Below the pieces are notes generated by a model. That model was not told where the DNA came from. It was given only the letters and a program-made list of their open reading frames with translations, and did not search any database. 64,000 nucleotides of DNA, taken from contig JAQIFP010000047.1 of assembly GCA_030141585.1 (NCBI GenBank), positions 103,358 through 167,357 on the forward strand, read 5' to 3'. Of this stretch, positions 1 to 14,320 are shown in pieces. The position numbers were made by a program, and so were the translations under genes. Position 1 is the first letter of the stretch. Every line of letters begins with the position of its first letter. Source of the DNA: Ophryocystis elektroscirrha (lineage: Eukaryota; Apicomplexa; Conoidasida; Neogregarinorida; Ophryocystidae).

Positions 1-392
1 ATACTCGTAAAAAGTATACATCAAATAGACACTGCATGTAGTTTTTTGTTTGCTAGCCGTTACTTTATCGGCGACGATTGTTTTTCTAAAAATTTAACAA
101 TAATTTTTACGTGAAAATATTTATTTAACTAAGTTGTTCCCTTATATTGAAATATCGTATTTTACAATATATGATCACACAATAACAATTTCCATTAATA
201 CTTTGCATGCAATATAGTTTGTGTTTATTTTCATGATATAACTTCTAAGTATTATATTTTATATTATATATTCCATATACTTCTTAATTATACATATAGA
301 CATATATAATGATGTTATCGACAATACAATTGTATAGCATATAATCTTTACAAATTCCAAAAGTAAATTACTATCTATATAAACCTATAATA

Positions 393-444
<52 letters not shown>

Positions 445-549
445 ATATACTATTATTATATATATTATTATATATAATTATTATATTATTATAGTTATTA
501 TATAACTATTATTATATATACTATATATTATTATATATATTATATCATA
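1..549. other. AT-rich left edge with a possible partial exon
   Basis: Mostly A/T sequence with a (TA)n run near 400-440 and degenerate TTATATA repeats to about 545. On the minus strand a splice-acceptor-like TTTTTAG is followed by a frame that stays open from about 105 down to base 1 (about 30 codons). It could be an exon of a gene lying left of the window, or a last exon of UPF2. It is too short to assign. Confidence 0.3.
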
Positions 550-3500
550 CTATATGTATCCAATGTATAATAATTGTGTAATATTTATAATATTTACTTG
601 ATGGAGTCCTTTTAATAATGTCTTATTAGGCCGAGATATAAACTCAATATTTTTTACTTCAGTTGAAGTGCTTTCACTTGTATTTGTACTGGACTGACGC
701 CAATGTACTGCGGGTATAGCATGTTGACGTCTCAACGAATATTTTCCCGTCTAAAGAGGTATTACTTATGATATTATTTTACTTGTGGCTCCAAATATTC
801 TTGTTTCCGAATACGAATAACGCTATCCAAAACAAAGCGTTTTAAATGTGCATGTTCTTCCTATGCATGTGTGAAACTTAATTGAATTTACTGTATCAAC
901 TGGTGCTTTCTTAAACATAGTTTGGTAAATAGAATTTTCTTTAGGGATTTGTAACACTTTTGCTTGAATTTTATTGTCTTTTCCGGGTCTCTTCGTGACT
1001 AACTGAATTTGTATTTGATCACTAAGGACATTATCCTACAAAAATTAAATTAACTATGTCGAAATATAAAAGTATAAATAATTCATATAATACCTATAGT
1101 AATATAGATTAAATTAATTATGTGTCTATATATAGTAAATAGACACATAATTAATTAGTCTTTTATATTAAAATTATAATTGTAATAATTATTTATAATA
1201 ATTATTATAATTATTAATTCTTATAATTATTAACTATCATTATTATTTATCATTACAATTATTAGTTATTATAGTATTATTATAATAATTGATAATTATA
1301 TTTATCAATTAAATTTTTTTTTATTTGTAATTAATTTACTGTTGCAGTAAGATTAGATTTTCCAAGATTACGAAATTTGGCATCATCCGCTAAAGTTATA
1401 CGATATTTCGGAACACTGTTGATCATTTTAGCTTCGCGAATACCATCTCCAATTAATGCAGTGATTTCGTGGTCCAAAAACGCTTTCTAATAAATATTTA
1501 AGTAAAAATTGATTACTTCAAGTTCCTCAGCATCAACATTTTCGGAATACTCTATATCGGAATTTTTTGCGTTATCTTCCTCCACAATTAAGTCTTCATC
1601 TAAATCAGTTTCGACTGATGTTGTATATGTTTCTTCTTCAGAGGATGGTTCTGTGAAATTCTCATCTGATTCTGCCTCTGACAATATTTTATTGTCCTCA
1701 TCAAGTTCTCGCACCTAGTAATATTTTTTTACTATAAAAAAAGGTGTACTTCAGTGACTTCATAATTGTCGACTTCTTCATCCTCAGCTACTATTGCTAT
1801 TATTTCATTATCTATTGTTCGTAGATCATTCAGTCTGATGAGCTTGAGAGTAAATTTAATTATACAGAACATTTTTTTTATTATATATAAAAAAATACTT
1901 TATTAAAATTATTATTAGTATTATCATTTATATAATTATATTAATTATGTTATATATAATTAATATAATTAATTATATTATAAGTACTTTTTTCACACAA
2001 ATTCAAGAAATATGCAATGTATGTACATCTAAATAAATATAAGTACGTATGAATAAATATATGTACGTATAAATAAATATATGTACGTCTAAATAGTAGT
2101 ATATATAAATGTAATATTTTTTTGACAAAAAATGTCATATAATTATTTAAATTACAATACAGCTTGAGGATTAATGATGGAGATGGCATCAATAATATTT
2201 AAGTAAACGGACACTGGTAAAGGTTGCTTAAAATACAAGTAACGTTGGAAAAATGCCAAAAATCGATTAATTCTTGTTCGGAAAACTCCTTTAACGAAGT
2301 ATTGTCCGCTTGTTTGTAAAATTACACAAACAAACTTCGCTCTTAAGAAGTCTCCATTCACATCTTCGGGGGCAGTTGGATCAAATAACCTATTAGCTTC
2401 TTGAACTTCACATTCAGGTACTTGATCTGGTATAATATCTTTTGAAAGATTACCATCTGACTCTCCTAAAGCAAAACAAGATAAATAAAGCAGGAAAATC
2501 AATCTACACACTGTATATAGCAAATTCCTCATGAATTCATAACTAAACAATTCTTTTTTTTTTGTACACATTGTATATACTTTATACTACTCCAATGTAC
2601 AAGATACTTTAATCTGGCAAATAAATAAGACCAATAAAAATAATTTAGATTATATAAAGTTTAAAGGAAACTCTTTGCATGTGACGTATATAATGCACAT
2701 TAATTATATTAATTATATGCGAAATAATTGTTTATTATTATTTTTGATTATTTAATAAAATATTACCTAATAAATGTTGGTTATTTGTTTTGATGGCAAG
2801 CTGACGGAAAACTTTAGACGAACTACACCCATGAGATGTGGGTCCGCCAAATCCAATGAACTGATACAGTAAATCAAGGAGTTCATCAGTGGATAATATA
2901 CGGTAATTGAATAATTCCCCTATTAGCTTGACTATACGTATATTAGTGGGTAAAGCATACGTGCATACAGTTTCTAAACTGATTTGTATATATTCCATCA
3001 AATAATCGATAAAAAGAATAACAAAAGTAGGTTTAATAGGGGCAAGTGAAGTCAATAAAAGGGCTAATGTATTATAAGAGTTATAATTAATATTTGAATT
3101 GGAAATACTTTTAAATAAAATTTTATATAACCAAGAATGGACTTTGTCATCACCCCAGTTTAAACGACGTATAGCCCGTACAATAGCTTTAATATTGTTT
3201 TTATTAAGGGAATAAAATATTAAATATTTTATATATAACTTTTCTATAGAGCGCGGTTTTTGCTTAGAGTTTGACTTCTTATTAAAGTATTCTTTAGGGA
3301 ATATATAGTAATAAGCATCTTCAATCATAACTTCACAATATACAGGTAAATTACGTATATTTTTTAAGTGAAGCATTTTCTGTAAGACATTGTCATTAAA
3401 ATCTTTAGAGAGACCTTCATAATTAAGCAAAAATCTTCCACAATTTTGAATAATTGAAGTAAGAATTTCGACATTTATATGGTTAAAATCGTTTATTAGG

Positions 3501-5326
3501 TCTATACATATATTATATACAGTGCCCACGGGAATTAATTTGAATTTTACTAATTCACTTAAATATTTCACAATTTTGATTTTTATTTCTGGGTTTTTAT
3601 GACTAGTATTGTGATACATAGTCTGTAATTTATTAGAAATAACGCTTGCAATATCATTTCCGAAATATGGGTTTATGGTAGCAATAAACCTTGATATGTA
3701 TGGGAGTATATATACATCACTACGGGTAAGGCAAGTTAAGTTCTTTATTATTTTTTTTCTATTCATTTTAGATACGTTAAGTCTATCATAGAAAAAAGTT
3801 ATAGCCAATTGATCCACATCATGAGCTGATGTACAAAGATTTAATTTGTTAAAAAAATGATTTAATAATAAAACTTTTTTGGAATCATCTTTGACTTCAT
3901 TTTCGACTGAATCCTCATTATCTGATGCCAACTGTTCTTGTTTTGTCGATAATTGCCCGAAAGATACTTGTTTCGAGAGATTGCCTGTTTCTTCAACAAC
4001 AGGAGTTTCTCTATCTTTATTAGCTTCTGCGATATCATTTATATTATCATTCAATTTTTTATTATTTTCTTCGTTATTAACTGAAAGTTTAGAAATACTT
4101 TGCTTTGAATTACTGGGTTGTATTACTGTAGGATTTAAAAGAATACTTGGAACAGCATCCGTCAAATTTAATAAATTACAGTAAAAATCTTTTTCAGTCT
4201 CATTGTCCCAAATCGAGTCAATTACATCATTTTCGGCATTTCCGTTATCTCTATTATCAGATTGAGACGGGGAGACCAAAACAGCGTCTTTGGTGGATTT
4301 TTCATTAAAAGGTATTTCATTATTATTATTTAAACCAGAATCGTCAGTAGACTCAGATATACGCAAAACAGTCTTCAGTACATCAAATTGCTCATTTAAT
4401 TTATTATAAGTTATTAAAGCCTGTTGATATTTATTTTCGGACTCTGCATCTATTTTTCCACGGTATATTTTTTTTTGTTGATTAGCATTATTTTGTTGAT
4501 TTACTGTATTTTTGGTTTTTTTTAACAGAGTATTTGAGTATGTTATATAAAACTCTGTAAACTTATTCCGTATGTACTTTTTTAATGTATCATTAAGACA
4601 GCATTTTCTTATAATTTCTTTACCTGATACTTCTGTACTTATATTCGTTTGCGTTGGTTTTGAAGGTACATCTATTATAGCGGTATCAAATCTTTTACAT
4701 AAAGATTCTATTACCCCTACATTTTGGATAATTAGGGATTCAACTGTATGAGTATTTCGAGTGGTCTCACAAAGACATGAAATCATTCGAGTTAACGGCT
4801 CAACCAAGTCTTCATTATTAATAATACCAATCAATATAAGCTCTATTGTAAGACGTGGTATTATACGCCTTCGAGTAATCGCATTTTTATCGTTTGGATT
4901 ATTAACTAAAGCAGCATTTGTTTCAATAAAATTTTTCCACGAAGAAGTTTTATATGCTTCCGTAAAATCTGTGGCATAATGTTGGTATAGTAAAGAACAT
5001 ATTTCCATAAGAGTAGGAATATCTTTTACTCTTAAAGGCCCTTTACATATACTATCACATATTTCACTTAAATGCATAGTCACATCCAGTTTTTCCAGTT
5101 CACTTATAACTCCATCTTTATCTAATTCTGCATTAAATCTCCGTAATCTGTTCACTAATTTCTGAACCTTTAGTACGCTTTTTTCACGCAGATTTTTACT
5201 CTTACTGATACCTACCACACTATTTTGAAGTAATAATAAATATCGAAATTGATCAACCTCCTCTAAAATAAGAGCTTTATCTTCTGCGTCTTTACGTGAT
5301 TGTGTCAGTTCAGTATCAACAACCAT
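550..5326 (-). CDS. UPF2: UPF2 (NMD2), nonsense-mediated mRNA decay factor
   Basis: UPF2 bridges UPF3 and the helicase UPF1 in nonsense-mediated decay. I read eight exons: 5326-2767, 2465-2161, 1842-1750, 1714-1517, 1486-1340, 1035-892, 860-783 and 750-550. All junctions are GT-AG; introns are about 301, 318, 35, 30, 304, 31 and 32 nt. The joined length is a multiple of three and gives about 1241 residues, close to the human protein (about 1270). The first exon holds helical MIF4G-type repeats; its end (ELFNYR, LLYQFIGFGG) and the start of exon 2 (QTSGQYF, FLAFFQRYL) match the third MIF4G domain. An acidic stretch of E/D/S follows. The C-terminus (IQLVTKRPGKDNKIQ, then EEHAHLKRFVLD) matches the UPF1-binding tail. 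The exact last codons are less certain, because donor-like GTAAAA and GTAAAT occur inside the final exon. Confidence 0.9.
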
Positions 5327-5518
5327 TACTCAATTTACGTAAAAAAAACTCATTTGATGAAATAAAAGGACAACGTTGGAAAAATCGAAAAAAAGTTTAT
5401 TGTACTAGATTTGCTGGACAATTCATATCAAATTACTTTAAAACACATTTATTTGGAAATAAATAAGGTTCATTTTTAATATTACTGATTTAAAATAAAA
5501 AACAACCCCTATTTGATC

Positions 5519-6490
5519 CTAATTTTCTAAATTTTCTTCTTCCGTTTCAGCGGTTAGATCAAGAGGTTTTTTCATAATACGCTCCCACCTATTTAATACT
5601 TAATATTTTATAAGTTTTACATGTCTAAAACATCAGCATCTGCACTTTCAAAATGAGAGGAAGCATCGTATGATTTTGACACATATACATTATCTTTAGT
5701 TCCATCATCTGTGGCGTCATAAATATCCACAATATTAACGAATTTGTATTCAATAGGTTTCAGCAACTCAATTGCTACTTCAATTTCTAAAATAATTAAT
5801 TATTAAATTATTTTTCAAAGAAGCACCTTGAAAAATTGTTTTGGTATCAAATACGCAGAACTATATTAATTTAAAACTATTAGTAAAGTGATTAATGCAC
5901 TATATATTTAAAATGTGCCAATTAATTAGGTTTATAGCTGTAAGTATATAATCTATGTGATAATTCATGCAAATATATACTCTACCCTGTTCAGGATTTT
6001 CCGTTTCTATAGTAGTCGATACAAGTGCAATGTGTTTTCCAGCAGGTACTACACCGTGTTTGGACGATATAAATGCAATGTATATATCTAATGTTAATAT
6101 AATATACAAAATATATATAAACCATGTGTTCGATTGACTTGTTTTTGTGGAATTATTATTTGAGCAGATGTGACAGAACCAAGTTCTGTAGGAACATGGC
6201 TAAGGATACATATACAGCGAATGACTTTTCCAATTTTTATTATTTTATCTGTACCCATAACATACGACGGGTCACAGATCACGGTGTCGCAATTGGCTAT
6301 CTATATAAAAATTTATTACCAATTATATAGAAAATTAATAATTGATATATTAAAACAATTTATTGTAAAATTTCAGATAATAATTCTTAGATATTTATTG
6401 TAAATATTCAACCTTCAGTAAATACATGGCTTCATAAACTATAAAATATTTATTTATTTCAATAACCTATTTCTCTGTATGTATACTTTG

Positions 6491-6532
<42 letters not shown>

Positions 6533-8479
6533 CAAATAATAATTAATATAAACATATGTTACCTCGCCATCAGCAAGTTTTACTCCGCAAACTTTGCCAT
6601 TACTGTCATATAAAAAACTATCTACAGGTTTGTTTAACATAAAGGTTCCTCCATATACAGCACATAAGCGTGAAAATCCTTCAGGAAGAGTTCCCAAGCC
6701 GTAAAGTGGATATATAAATGGTGAATGTCCATATTGTGCTAACGAGTACAAATATAATTTGATCCGTTCCATTGTTTGCCCCATTGGCTTATCAACATAA
6801 CTAAAGCATTAAATAAAATACATAAAATTTAAGATAGTAGCTTCATTATGAACAAAAATAGTTCAAACCACTTTTAATCTGATATTAAATATCATTTAGA
6901 CATGAAACCTCTGGATATATTTAGCTTATGACAGGTATTGAATGTTTTAAGGTATTTTATAACTAAGGTATATAAATATGAATACTTTGTTAAAAGAAGT
7001 TTACTGTATCTACTTACAAATCATTAGGGTACAATGCCATTCCATGCCCAATAAAGTCGATTGTGTTAGGCTGCAAATTGAAATAGTTATAAACTTCTCT
7101 CATAGTTGTTTTATTGCTATCAAAGCCTAATGTAAATAAGTTTAATAAGGAAAACAACATTAAATTTAATTATACACAAATTGATATATATATATATTGG
7201 ATATAAAGAAACACTTGTAATATGATATCCTTATTACTAACCTTGGTGTGTTTGAGGTTTATCTGCTTCCCAAAGTACGCAAAATTGTAAAAATGACCGA
7301 CATCTGTTTTTTTCAAACAATGGCATTAAAGGAGATTTTAATGCCTCCACGTCGGTTGCAGGAACTTTATGAATGTGTTTTTCTCCACTAAAAAAACCCG
7401 CTTTTTGATATTGGTATACAAATGTTCCCTCTACCACCTAATATAGTACATAACAGTAAATATATAAATATATATATATATAATTGTTTGATTATTAAAG
7501 AAAATAGTGTATTATCAATAATCACTATAACACGGTATATAAAAATATAATACACTAAAGAATTTACTCATTTATGCTTCTCAAATGATATAATAAATGT
7601 TAAATATGTCAATGTATAGTTTGAGCAGTATAGATGTGCATATAATCAGAGCATTAGTTTATCATAATAAAGTAAATATATTTTATATTTACAATACAAA
7701 AATTTTGATATAAAATCGAAAAATTTGACAAATTTACACATAATTACCTGCCATTCAAGGTATCTTGTAACTTTAGTATGCAACAAAATTTTAACGAGTT
7801 TTCCACAACTCATAACAAATTTGGGTATCAAATCAACGTTCCAATCTCTGTTAGACCCATAAGAAGGAGGAGGCTTATGATCTGACTAGAATATTGATTT
7901 TAATTTCAATTAATAGAACCTGGAAGAAATTTTTCGAATAGTAAACTTAAATTTAAAGAAGCTGAATCTCCTCCATAATATGAGTTCTTGTCAACTTGCA
8001 GAACTTTTTTTCCTATAATAAAAAATACATTGAGAATCATAAAAAACTAATGTTTAAATATAATAATAAATAACTTTTATGTTTATAAACAACTTAATTC
8101 GTACAGAGAAAGTGTTTGTATATACGAATATGTGTATTTAGTTGCTGCAAATGTATATATTAACTTGAGAAGTAAAATGGCGTATCTATACGCGCTTTTG
8201 ATCTAAACTATAAACTCAAGCTGATATGAAATGGATATGTTACAAAATACTTATTTATGTGTTTAGTAATATTAATACTCTATGCGTAAATTATTCGCTT
8301 ATATATACATATCGATAAAGTTTATTAAAAATATTAATATAAGCGTTGTAACATTGTTTTACCGTTCACAGATAAAAGTCCGCCTAAGATACACTCCTTC
8401 AAACCAGTACCACAAATAACGACCTAAATAGATTGATCAAAATTGGTATATTTTAAATTACATCATATTTGTCCTCCAT
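5519..8479 (-). CDS. GDI: Rab GDP dissociation inhibitor
   Basis: Rab GDI extracts prenylated, GDP-bound Rab GTPases from membranes and recycles them. The first exon is six codons (MEDKYD), spliced to [20 protein letters not shown], the family's N-terminal dinucleotide-fold motif. Then come [15 protein letters not shown], the [16 protein letters not shown] signature, the [22 protein letters not shown] segment and [20 protein letters not shown]. The C-terminal part has [17 protein letters not shown] and [13 protein letters not shown] last exon after a roughly 30-nt intron splits the Met codon and ends [16 protein letters not shown], matching the family's C-terminal helix. About ten short exons; the internal boundaries were not all fixed. 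The start codon lies only 73 bases from the start of PWP1. Confidence 0.92.
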
Positions 8480-8552
8480 GATTTAATACCTGGTACTATA
8501 GCTGTATGTCAAATAGTGTGCTTAATTTGACATTTGCGTGATTTTTTTTATT
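8480..8552. promoter_or_regulatory. Very short bidirectional promoter region, GDI/PWP1
   Basis: The 73 bases between the GDI and PWP1 start codons must hold both 5' leaders unless transcription begins inside the opposite gene. The sequence is A/T-rich with no motif I recognise. Confidence 0.45.
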
Positions 8553-9471
8553 ATGAAGTCTAAAATTACCACATGCAAGTGGATTCCACGCAACATAATC
8601 AATCAGGAAGCAGTTGGAAATTTAGATGAAGAAATGGATTTTCATGAAAATCTAGACGCTAACCAACCAAATGATGCTTTAAGTAGTGATGAAAATGATC
8701 AAGCCCATTTATTTTCCGTTTCTAAAGAAGATATTGAACTAATTGAAAACGATCCTTATTTAGACGCTAATATTGATGAGGTGTGGCCTACTAGATAATA
8801 GTTAAAATAATATAAAGTAGAAGTTTACAAACAAAAAAAACTTGAACAATCAATTTAATCAATAAAAAATTAGTTTATTCAAATAACTGACACAACTGCA
8901 ATCAATATGCATGATTTTGTGTAATTACTCTAATTTAAAACACAATGTTTTTTAAGTTACCAAAAATTAACTCGAATTTAATGATATAAAAAAAATAAGT
9001 AGATTAGTTGAGAAATAAAAATAACTCTGAAAATATAAAGAATTTAGCGTATTGAGTAATTGTTTTATCATAACACTTGCTTAAATTTAATTATAATCAC
9101 CAAGTTTGGAAAAAACGAAATTTATAGGATTCCGATGACGCTAATGCAAGGGAAGCTGAATTAATAAAAGCTAGTGATTGCTTATTGATTACAGCAACAA
9201 CAGACTTACAACAATGCACAGTTGAACTATGGATCAACGATTACGTAACAAATGCGTTTTATGTTCACCACGAAATATTAGTAAGCTTTCAACTCATTAC
9301 TTTAAATAACTGTAGACAAAATATCCCACTTTAAGTTTAGACTGGATACCCCCCACTGACAAATATCCTCATGTATCTTGTGTAATGGGGTTTTACGGCT
9401 CAAATGATATTGAGTTTTGGTAAAAGTATATTAACCTGTAGACAGTTTATATTATAAAATAACTTGTTTGT

Positions 9472-9512
<41 letters not shown>

Positions 9513-11005
9513 CTAATAATTGTAAATTGCTAAAATATATGGCATTTATTAAATTATATAATAATATTTTCATTAAAATTAGTTTTTATAATTGTTCGAA
9601 TATATTGATACTAATGAAAAATTTGTACTCATAGGAACATAGAGGATTTGAATAGCTTAGAACCTACCTTGATACTTAAAAATAAAAAAAATAAAGATAA
9701 AAAAAAAAGATCTGTTTTGACGCTTCATCACAATAAAAACTCATTGTAAAATAAGTTTATTATTTATACGTTTATATAGAAACTTTTTAGCTTCTGGTTC
9801 TGCGGACAAAAAAATTCGTTTATGGGATTTATTAGAAGAAAAAATTGTTGCTCAATATAAGCATCATGAAGCAGAGGTAATAAACCTATGTTTGAAATTT
9901 AACTTAACTTTTAACAATAATCTTTAAAATTAATATTATAAAATTTTAGAGTAATATATAAAATTCATTAATTACACTTCAGCTTATATGATTACCTACA
10001 TATATATACATTCTTAAATTGATTAGCAATCTTTATCTTGATAATCTTTTATTTTATATAAATTGATTAAACTGTCATTTATGTTTTAATTTTATATACA
10101 CTAATATAACAATTATTGATAACATTACTTTTATAGCGTTAAATGTATACATAGTTTAGGTAACTCATGTGAAATGGCATCCAGTTGAAGAGACTGTACT
10201 ATTGTCATCTGGAGAAGATAAAGTGGCTTCAGTTATTGACGTCAGGTCTCCAACCGATGGGGTAATATTTTGTTATATAATAAAACATATAGATTATATA
10301 CATATACTAAATTATATTAAAATTATATATATACATTATATATATAATCATATGTGTATACATTATATATAAAATAAACATTATATATTAAAATATAATA
10401 TTGTAATGGTTGCAATGAAATTTATTGAATTTTACGCAAACGTTGAGATAATGAACGAAAGTCTATTATAATAAATACATTTTATAATTGATGTTTTCTT
10501 ACAGTTACAAAAAGAAATGCGTAAGCAAATTAATGCTTGTATATGGCTCCAAAGTGATCCAACAAAATTTCTAATTAGTTACGGAAAAGGTTCCGTAGCA
10601 TGTTATGATATTCGTGGATGGTCAAAAGGAAGCACAAAACCATTTTGGAAAAAAACTCTACACGAATCAGTATGTACTGGAATGGCAGATTACTCAGGTA
10701 TATTATTAAATTTATTTGATGCAATTTAGGTGTTCCTATATTTATGACCACGGCAACTGATGGACAAGCCCACGTTTGGGCAATTCAAAAGAATCAGGAA
10801 ATCGTCAATTTGACTAACCGACATCTCAACGCGGTACACTTCTTCTACTAAAAAGACTCAATGATATTAGGGTACCTTATACGACGTTGATAAACATCCT
10901 GATATACAATCTTTATTTGCATGTGTCGGAAATGTCCCTGTTCTCTGGGACATTAACGAATCTAGTGCTGTTTCTAATTTCGTCAATGAATACAAAAAAA
11001 ATTAA
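8553..11005 (+). CDS. PWP1: PWP1-like WD40 protein (periodic tryptophan protein 1)
   Basis: PWP1 is a nuclear/nucleolar WD40 protein linked to ribosome biogenesis and chromatin at rDNA. The ATG at 8553 opens MKSKITTCKWIPRN, like the family start with Cys-x-x-Trp-Val. The second exon (from about 9107) carries SDCLLITATTDLQQCTVEL and NAFYVHHEIL, the family's YVHHDILL motif, followed by LDWIPPTDKYP and GSNDIEFWNIEDLNSLEP. WD repeats follow: LASGSADKKIRLWDL, VTHVKWHPVEETVLLSSGED with VIDVRSP, GKGSVACYDIRG, TATDGQAHVWAIQ and GNVPVLWDI. Several introns are 30-40 nt; those near 8800-9106, 9430-9633 and 9877-10159 are longer and contain (TA)n. The protein is shorter than the human one, with a short acidic linker. 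Confidence 0.88.
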
Positions 11006-11208
11006 GCAATAACTGTTTTTCTTTACTGTGTAAAAAAACTGAATAATTTATTTTTATATTGTTCTTTCTACTTTTTTTTAGATATTGTAAACTTGCTAAA
11101 TTATGAAAATTATTAATTATTCGGGATTGCAAACAAATTAAAAAATATAAAAATATATGATAAGTGTTCATTTAATTATCAAAATCATCAAATGATTCGC
11201 TTTTAGCT

Positions 11209-14200
11209 ATGTTTTTAAAAAAAACTTTTTCTTCGTTGCTTTATCTCCTTTCAAATATACAAGACAAATATACGAGGTGAAAACTTCTTCAAAATAATAA
11301 TTTATAGTGATCTATCGATTATAGATTCTTCAGGTACTTTAAGAATATTTTCAGATACAAGTAGATGGAGAATATGAATGGGTATCTTATGAAAACTTAG
11401 AAATTAACAGTAAATTCTCAATTCTTTATGTTATTGTATAAAGACAATATCAATGGTTCTGATTTTGCAAAATATTATTTGCCACCAGTCGAACCAGTCG
11501 ATATTTTAGGGGATCGATCTTCAATAGACACTGGTAGAATCAACAGTGCTAAATACCATATCAGATGAACTTAATTTAGGTCTGGATCAAGAACTGTCTC
11601 TTCGTACGTTACATTTTATATATAATTATGATTTATTATTTGATAACTAAAAAGAAATAATTCTTCTTTGGTAGACTTATCTATTACATGTCAACTGACA
11701 TATATAATAGCTACAGTAATAGACAATTATATAGCTTTTAGACAGTACATAGTATTATGGGATACAGAGGCATTCATAATGAATCAGCGATATTATCAAA
11801 TATATGGTCATATAATAGAGGCTTTTATTAGTTTACAATACTACGTTGATATGTAGTAAATAAGAATAATGATAGCAAGAAATGCAATCGAAATACTGTT
11901 GCTAATATATATTTGAAATTAATTAGTTCCTGCGTGTAATAACATAGTATTGATATTTAAGTAAACATAAAACTATGCTATAAGTTCATCAACTCGCTCA
12001 AAGATAATTATTTTACAAATTCTGCGAATTAAATATATATATATATATATATATATTTTGAGAAATATAAATTAATTAAATCTACACATTCTTTATGCAA
12101 CACAATAAACAAATCTTAACTCGACTAAAAGTTAAAATAATATTTATTTAACGTTAATTATTTATGAAATATTTTTCTTTATAAGTAATTGACTTTTTAT
12201 ACTTATGAATTTATAAATTATTGGCGCACCGTAAATACATCAAACATTGATTATATAGATCATTAGAAATAAATTTATATGGTAATTTTTATTGTAGAAT
12301 ACAAATACAAGCATTTTGGTAGTTACACAATAAACAGCTGCGCTTAAATTTAGTCAACATTTATAACATAATCATGTATATTTATTAAACTAATAGATAT
12401 ATTGTTTTATGTCAATTATTACGACGAATTTTTAGAAGAAGACTCCCAAATTGATACAACAATAAAATCAGATTATCAAACGGGTAATTTCTAGTGTGAA
12501 AAAATAATAACAACAATAATTAATATTTTATATATATATATATATGTATATATTTTAATATTAATATCTCAAGTGTAATACATAACCATAAATTATTGAC
12601 TACTTAAACTTAATGCATCTGCAATGTCATTATGAATTGTCAGAAATTTCGTTATTGTTACAATTTTCTACTAGAATGAGGATGCTATATATATAAAGCT
12701 TTTCAGTATTTGATAGATTTATTAAGGCTTGTAATAAGTACAACTATACTCAGCAGCTTACCAAATAATCATATAACATGCATTACATAAGTCATCAGTT
12801 TATAAGCTTACTTTCATTATATAAAAGTTGACAGCATTTGTGATTTTACTTCATATTATTTTCACTTTCAGATGAAGTTTCCAGCTTTCAATCAAAAAAA
12901 GGTAAAAAAACTTATAAAATCAAGATTTATTCTGATGTTAAGTCAATCATTTGTTAGTATAATCTTTTCTATATGATTATATATGAGGTGCAACTGACAT
13001 TTACGTAATATTCTTGTCAAACTAAATCTATTAATTTCAAACTATTAGTAATTTAACAATAACTAAAATACTTCAACTATCATATACGTTTACCGTGTAT
13101 ATTACATTACATTTGTAGTATAATGGAAAATCTATATATTCTAGAAATAATAAATTGTACTTTTCCTCAATAGATCAAGTTCCTCTCTATGAATCTCAAG
13201 GTGTGATCATATGCATATGCTCAAAATATCAATATATGACACATAAGACGTCGTATTAGTAACCTATAACAAAATAGACTAATATCTTTCAAAATAAAAA
13301 CCCCCACTATTTGTATATTTTAGAAGAAATACCAGAATATCAATCTCACCAAGGTATATATAAATAATCTTTATATGTTCAGTTAGTAATGATAATATAA
13401 TGACATTTGCGTGGGTAGAACATACAGGGTCTTTGTATAATAACAAACTATCCTTTATATCGAAATAAATTGAAAATATATTATATATAATTTATTTATT
13501 ATCTATAAATTTTAATATCAATTAAACTTATTTATTTATATATACATATATATATATATATATAGTATGTCTTAAATAATCTAATTCAAATCTAACGTGT
13601 TCCAACATTTTGAAAAATTACTAAGGAATAACTGTAATTTCTTAAATCATTAATATATTATTTTCAGTTTCAGACGAACGCCTTCCAAGCTACTCGAGAG
13701 AAGGTACAATATATATATATATATATATATATATTCCGTCAAAATATCAACATATGACACACAAGACGTCATATTAGTAACCTATAACAAAATAAATTAA
13801 AACCTTTCAAAATAAAAACCCCCACTATTTGTATATTTTAGAAGAAATACCAGAATATCAATCTCACCAAGGTATATATAAATAATCTTTATATGTTCAG
13901 TTAGTAATGATAATATAATGACATTTGCGTNNNNNNNNNNNNNNNNNNNNNNNNNNNNNNNNNNNNNNNNNNNNNNNNNNNNNNNNNNNNNNNNNNNNNN
14001 NNNNNNNNNNNNNNNNNNNNNNNNNNNNNNTTAAAACCTTTCAAAATAAAAACCCCCACTATTTGTATATTTTAGAAGAAATACCAGAATATCAATCCCA
14101 CCAAGGTATATATAAATAAACTTTATATGTTCAGTTAGTAATAATAATATAATGAAATTTGCGTGGGTAGAACATACAGAGTATTTGTATAATAACAAAC

Positions 14201-14288
14201 TATCCTTTATATCGAAATAAATTGAAAATAGATTATATATAATTTATTTATTATCTATAAATTTTAATATCAATTAAACTTATTTATT

Positions 14289-14320
<32 letters not shown>

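Noticed and set aside
550..760. CENP-C-like motif (SLRRQHAIPAVHW)
   Set aside because: Spacing does not fit the CENP-C motif, and the preceding exons match the UPF2 C-terminus.
2152..2571. A 139-residue frame starting MRNLLYTVCRLIFLLYL, like a secreted protein with a signal peptide
   Set aside because: Its body (QTSGQYF, FLAFFQRYL) is the continuation of the UPF2 MIF4G domain, and a phase-1 junction from 2767 to 2465 joins it in frame; the hydrophobic start is intron sequence read through.
11668..11856. 62-codon open frame after an acceptor-like TTGGTAG
   Set aside because: Follows a plausible acceptor but has low-complexity composition and ends in a stop; it could be part of the micro-exon gene, but no consistent donor was found.
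13925..14119. Frame running through the N gap
   Set aside because: Artefact of undetermined bases; only the micro-exon at its end is real.
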